Positions 61,320-64,000 of a stretch of 64,000 nt of DNA are shown one piece after another. The notes under the pieces were generated by a model. That model ran no database searches. It was not told the origin of the DNA and saw nothing but the letters and a program-made list of their open reading frames with translations. The stretch covers positions 205,001 to 269,000 of the forward strand of contig NZ_CP090983.1 of NCBI RefSeq assembly GCF_021513155.1, read 5' to 3'. This DNA comes from Jeotgalibaca sp. MA1X17-3. Its GTDB lineage: Bacteria; Bacillota; Bacilli; Lactobacillales; Aerococcaceae. Every line of letters begins with the position of its first letter. The first letter of the stretch is position 1. The position numbers were made by a program, and so were the translations under genes.

Positions 61320-61683
61320 ATTTATGTTGTCACTTCCTTTAGAATTACTATCCTAAGAATATAACGGATATTTTTGAATGAAGCAAAGAAAACCACCTCA
61401 CATCCCTTAAGTAATCAATTTTTTAAAAAATAACTTGCTCCTTCCAGTATAGGGATACAAAGGAGTTTTCGTCACGCTGTAACGCATTACGTTATGAATT
61501 TTGTAACGACTACAACGCAATCTTTATGGAAACGTTTTATGATCGGTTAAGAAGATATTTTCATGTTTAAAAAATATGCTTTTTGTAATGGAACAGAGTG
61601 TTGAGTGTTTTTCTTGCTACTTCACAAACAATATGTAAAAATAGTCTATATTCATATTTATCTTATATAAAGGGGAGATTGCA

Positions 61684-62097
61684 TTGGTTACATTATATGT
61701 TTCACCAAGCTGTATGTCTTGCCGAAAAGCCCGCGCGTGGTTGCAAGATAATGATATTGAATTTGAGGAACGTCAGCTTTTTTCGGAGCCACTATCAGAT
61801 ATAGAAATGAAAAATATGCTTCGATTAACAGAAGAGGGAACTTCTGATCTTATCTCAACTCGTTCCAAAGCTTTTCAAGAACTAGAAATTGATTTAGAAG
61901 AACTGTCCTTGCCTGATTTATTTGATTTAGTTCGAAACTCTCCAGGTTTGCTTCGTCGCCCACTAATCTTAGATGAAAAACGCTTAGTCATTGGTTATAA
62001 TGAAGATGAGATTCGTTGTTTCTTACCGAGAGAAGTGCGTAGGATGGAACTGGCTAAACTGGAAGTTGCTATAGATGAAGAGTTTGAAACAGCGTAA
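61684..62097 (+). CDS. spx: Spx/ArsC-family transcriptional regulator
   Basis: TTG start six bases after GGGGAG gives VTLYVSPSCMSCRKARAWL, the standard Spx beginning. The CMSC redox switch (CxxC) is present. The protein has 137 residues. Arg near RRPLILDEKRLVIGYNEDEIRCFLPR matches the RNA-polymerase-contact region. Spx binds the alpha subunit to redirect transcription during thiol stress. Firmicutes often carry several Spx paralogues, so this may be Spx or a relative. Confidence 0.92.
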   Translation: MVTLYVSPSCMSCRKARAWLQDNDIEFEERQLFSEPLSDIEMKNMLRLTEEGTSDLISTRSKAFQELEIDLEELSLPDLFDLVRNSPGLLRRPLILDEKRLVIGYNEDEIRCFLPREVRRMELAKLEVAIDEEFETA

Positions 62098-62099
62098 TA

Positions 62100-62129
62100 A
62101 AAAAAGAGAAACCTAGGTTTCTCTTTTTT
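62100..62129 (+). terminator. terminator after spx
   Basis: AAAGAGAAACC/GGTTTCTCTTT ends in a T-tract. The following 62132-62484 stretch is AT-rich and shows no gene. Confidence 0.85.
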
Positions 62130-62484
62130 TTACTGAAAATTTATTACTAAAAGTTTGAACGTATCTCTTAGAACCATCTCCCCCCCAATATTTTATAGGA
62201 AATCATTTTTTAAAGAGTTAAAGAGAATATAAAACGAAGGATAATACTATTTATGATATAATAACAATACACTGTACTCCATCCGTATATTTTCATCACC
62301 TATTTTCCATCTATACCCCTACTCTTATTACTCTTCTGTTTTAAAAATAAATCATTTTATAAATTTTGTTAAAAAAATAACCCATAGAAAAGGGGCACTA
62401 TATCACAGTATCCTGAAGAAACTTTCTTTTTTATCAATGAGCGATTGCATTGGATCATATTTAAGAAATGAGGGAGGATTTTTT

Positions 62485-63264
62485 GTGGAATATTTTAAAA
62501 AAGGAATATCAGGACATCAACTAAAAATGTTTGCTATTGTATTAATGGTTTTTGATCACATACAACAGATGTTTTCTTATGCGGGTGCTCCTTTAATTTT
62601 CACAATGTTAGGGCGTTCTGTCCTTACTATTTTTTTGTTTACAAGTGTGGAAGGGTATTACTACACACGAGACAAGAAAAAATATGCGATTCGTCTTTTA
62701 TTATTTTACTGGATGATGAATGTACTAAATGGGATCATCTCTCAACTCTTCCCATTAGAGCCAGTAACCCTACTCAATAATGTATTTGGCACGCTTTTAG
62801 TGGCAGTCATTGTCATGTTTTTGATAGATTGTTTCAAAAACAAAAAGGGACTGAAAGGTTTACTTTTATTAGCGATTCCATTGATTCCAACGGTACTAAC
62901 GAATCTTCTCTTACAAATAAAACCAGATTCAGTATATAATTTTTATCTTTTATTTCCTTCTTATACAGTAAATGAAGGTGGAAAACTTATGATTGTGTTA
63001 GCTGGAGTGTTATATATTTTTAGGGAGAAAAGAGTTCTTCAATGTTTGGCGATTTTTTTAGGAGCGATTGCTTCGACAGGATTAGATAGTGATGGGTTGT
63101 TAACTACCAATATTCAATGGATGATGATCTTTTCGATCGTCCCCATTCTTTTATACAATGGTCAAAAAGGGAAAAGTTCAAAATACTTTTTTTATACGTT
63201 TTATCCTACTCATGTATACGCTCTATATATCCTCTCCTATTTTTATGCGATGTATTATTTCTAA
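62485..63264 (+). CDS. TraX-family membrane protein
   Basis: GTG 62485, seven bases after GGGAGG, is preferred to ATG 62437, which has no RBS. The protein has 259 residues and about eight membrane helices. The helix-1 motif is HQLKMFAIVLMVFDHIQQM and the end has FYTFYPTHVYALYIL. It is a paralogue of the gene at 25856. The role is unknown in Firmicutes. Confidence 0.86.
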   Translation: MEYFKKGISGHQLKMFAIVLMVFDHIQQMFSYAGAPLIFTMLGRSVLTIFLFTSVEGYYYTRDKKKYAIRLLLFYWMMNVLNGIISQLFPLEPVTLLNNVFGTLLVAVIVMFLIDCFKNKKGLKGLLLLAIPLIPTVLTNLLLQIKPDSVYNFYLLFPSYTVNEGGKLMIVLAGVLYIFREKRVLQCLAIFLGAIASTGLDSDGLLTTNIQWMMIFSIVPILLYNGQKGKSSKYFFYTFYPTHVYALYILSYFYAMYYF

Positions 63265-63366
63265 GAGGATTTCGTACCTTCTATACAAAAGTGACTTCTG
63301 TTGGAAAAGGAAGCATGTATCCGTATACTAATAGAAAAGAGCAGAATGAAAGTAGGGATAGATACG

Positions 63367-64000
63367 ATGTGTACAACTGTTGGATTTGCGTATCAAGAGG
63401 GGTTCGTTTTTGGTCGAACTTTGGAGTTAGGGATGAAATTAGATAATAATATTCTTTTTGTACCAAAAAATAAAAAAGATTATATTCAATCAAGAAATGG
63501 AACGTTTGCATCTAAATATGCTTGTATAGGGACAGGTTTCTTTAATATTCCTTCTTTTGGTGATGGTATAAATGAAAAAGGGCTAGTAGCTTCTAGTAAT
63601 TTTTTACCTGGATATGCAACGTTTGCTAAAGAACCGGTAGAAGGAAAAATTAACTTAATTACTTCTGATGCATTTGATTACTTACTAACAAGGTGCAAAA
63701 ATATCTCAGAAGTACGAGAAGAAGCTAAGAAGTTAGTCCTGTTAGAACATGGTGATACAGAAAAAGATGTATCAACTAGTAACCATTTTTTCTTTATGGA
63801 TTCAGAGGGAAATAAAGTGGTCTTAGAGCCGAAAGATGGTATTTTAATGGCTTATGATAATCCATATGGCGTACTAACGAATGCACCTGAATTTCCTTGG
63901 CATGCAACAAACTTAAAAAATTACCTTCATTTAAAACCAGAAAATGTGGAAGAAACTATTTTTAATGAAGCTACCGTTTCTAAGTTAGGAGAGGGAAGTG
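63367..64000 (+). CDS. choloylglycine-hydrolase-family (Ntn) amidase, 3' truncated by window edge
   Basis: The ORF begins MCTTVGFAYQEGFVFGRTLE and is open to the window end (211 codons). Cys2 would become the N-terminal nucleophile after Met removal. FGRTLELG supplies the substrate-site Arg, and GDGINEKGLVASSNFLPGYA and LTNAPEFPWH are conserved family blocks. The family includes bile salt hydrolases, penicillin V acylases and N-acyl homoserine lactone acylases; the substrate cannot be assigned. RBS TAGGGATAG. Confidence 0.88.
   Translation, partial: MCTTVGFAYQEGFVFGRTLELGMKLDNNILFVPKNKKDYIQSRNGTFASKYACIGTGFFNIPSFGDGINEKGLVASSNFLPGYATFAKEPVEGKINLITSDAFDYLLTRCKNISEVREEAKKLVLLEHGDTEKDVSTSNHFFFMDSEGNKVVLEPKDGILMAYDNPYGVLTNAPEFPWHATNLKNYLHLKPENVEETIFNEATVSKLGEGS

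Noticed and set aside
1..64000. CRISPR arrays, prophage or complete insertion sequences
   Set aside because: No regularly spaced repeats, cas genes, transposase, integrase or phage genes were seen.

Overview
The window is the chromosomal replication-origin region of a low-GC Gram-positive bacterium. Gene order around dnaA, the RNA polymerase-type promoters, a trehalose PTS, class Ib plus class III ribonucleotide reductases, RocS-like and Spx-like proteins and the absence of sporulation genes all point to the Lactobacillales, most plausibly the Carnobacteriaceae or a close relative. The species cannot be fixed from sequence reading alone.

Layout. Positions 1-1030 hold the 3' end of a TauE-type permease gene and a tRNA-Lys. 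Positions 1130-15796 are the left origin arm, all on the minus strand: dnaA, dnaN, yaaA, recF, gyrB, gyrA, rpsF-ssb-rpsR, gdpP-rplI, dnaB. The origin is bipartite. A DnaA-box cluster lies upstream of dnaA (15942-16211). A second cluster, with an AT-rich unwinding region and five TAG DnaA-trios, lies between dnaA and dnaN (14311-14456). Two perfect parS sites and an extra DnaA-box pair lie in the left arm. Positions 16323-18750 carry the right arm: rpmH, rnpA, yidC, khpB.

From 18.9 to 34.1 kb an accessory block separates khpB from mnmE-mnmG, which are usually its neighbours. It contains a sugar ABC importer with a cysteine-type sulfatase, gpmA, an OsmC protein, a TraX-family membrane protein, the trehalose genes treB-treC with two TreR operators and the distant treR, a ZIP metal transporter, a RocS-like chromosome segregation protein and a GerMN lipoprotein. 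Then come mnmE-mnmG, an aldo/keto reductase, an FMN reductase, an ABC exporter, and the nrdHIEF and nrdDG genes behind NrdR boxes.

From 48.2 to 51.6 kb lies a variable zone: a 43-residue membrane peptide, a RelBE-type module flanked by near-identical 28-bp repeats, small exported proteins, a 27-bp perfect inverted repeat and a transporter remnant. From 52.1 to 60.5 kb a minus-strand operon encodes a PotABCD-type ABC importer followed by adenine deaminase, an MTA/SAH-deaminase-like and a cytosine-deaminase-like amidohydrolase. It has a sigma-A promoter preceded by a PurR-box-like inverted repeat, and is best read as an uptake and deamination system for amino-purines or related heterocycles. 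It is the strongest candidate for a little-described system here. The right end holds a PAP2 phosphatase, an Spx-family regulator, a second TraX protein and a truncated Ntn hydrolase.

A caution for all users: gdpP, ssb, recF, yidC/khpB (two sites), the sugar-binding protein, one traX and the ABC ATPase are each broken by what looks like one missing base in a homopolymer. In every case adding one base restores a full family-like protein. This pattern fits consensus sequencing errors better than real gene loss. One permease gene has an in-frame TAG instead.
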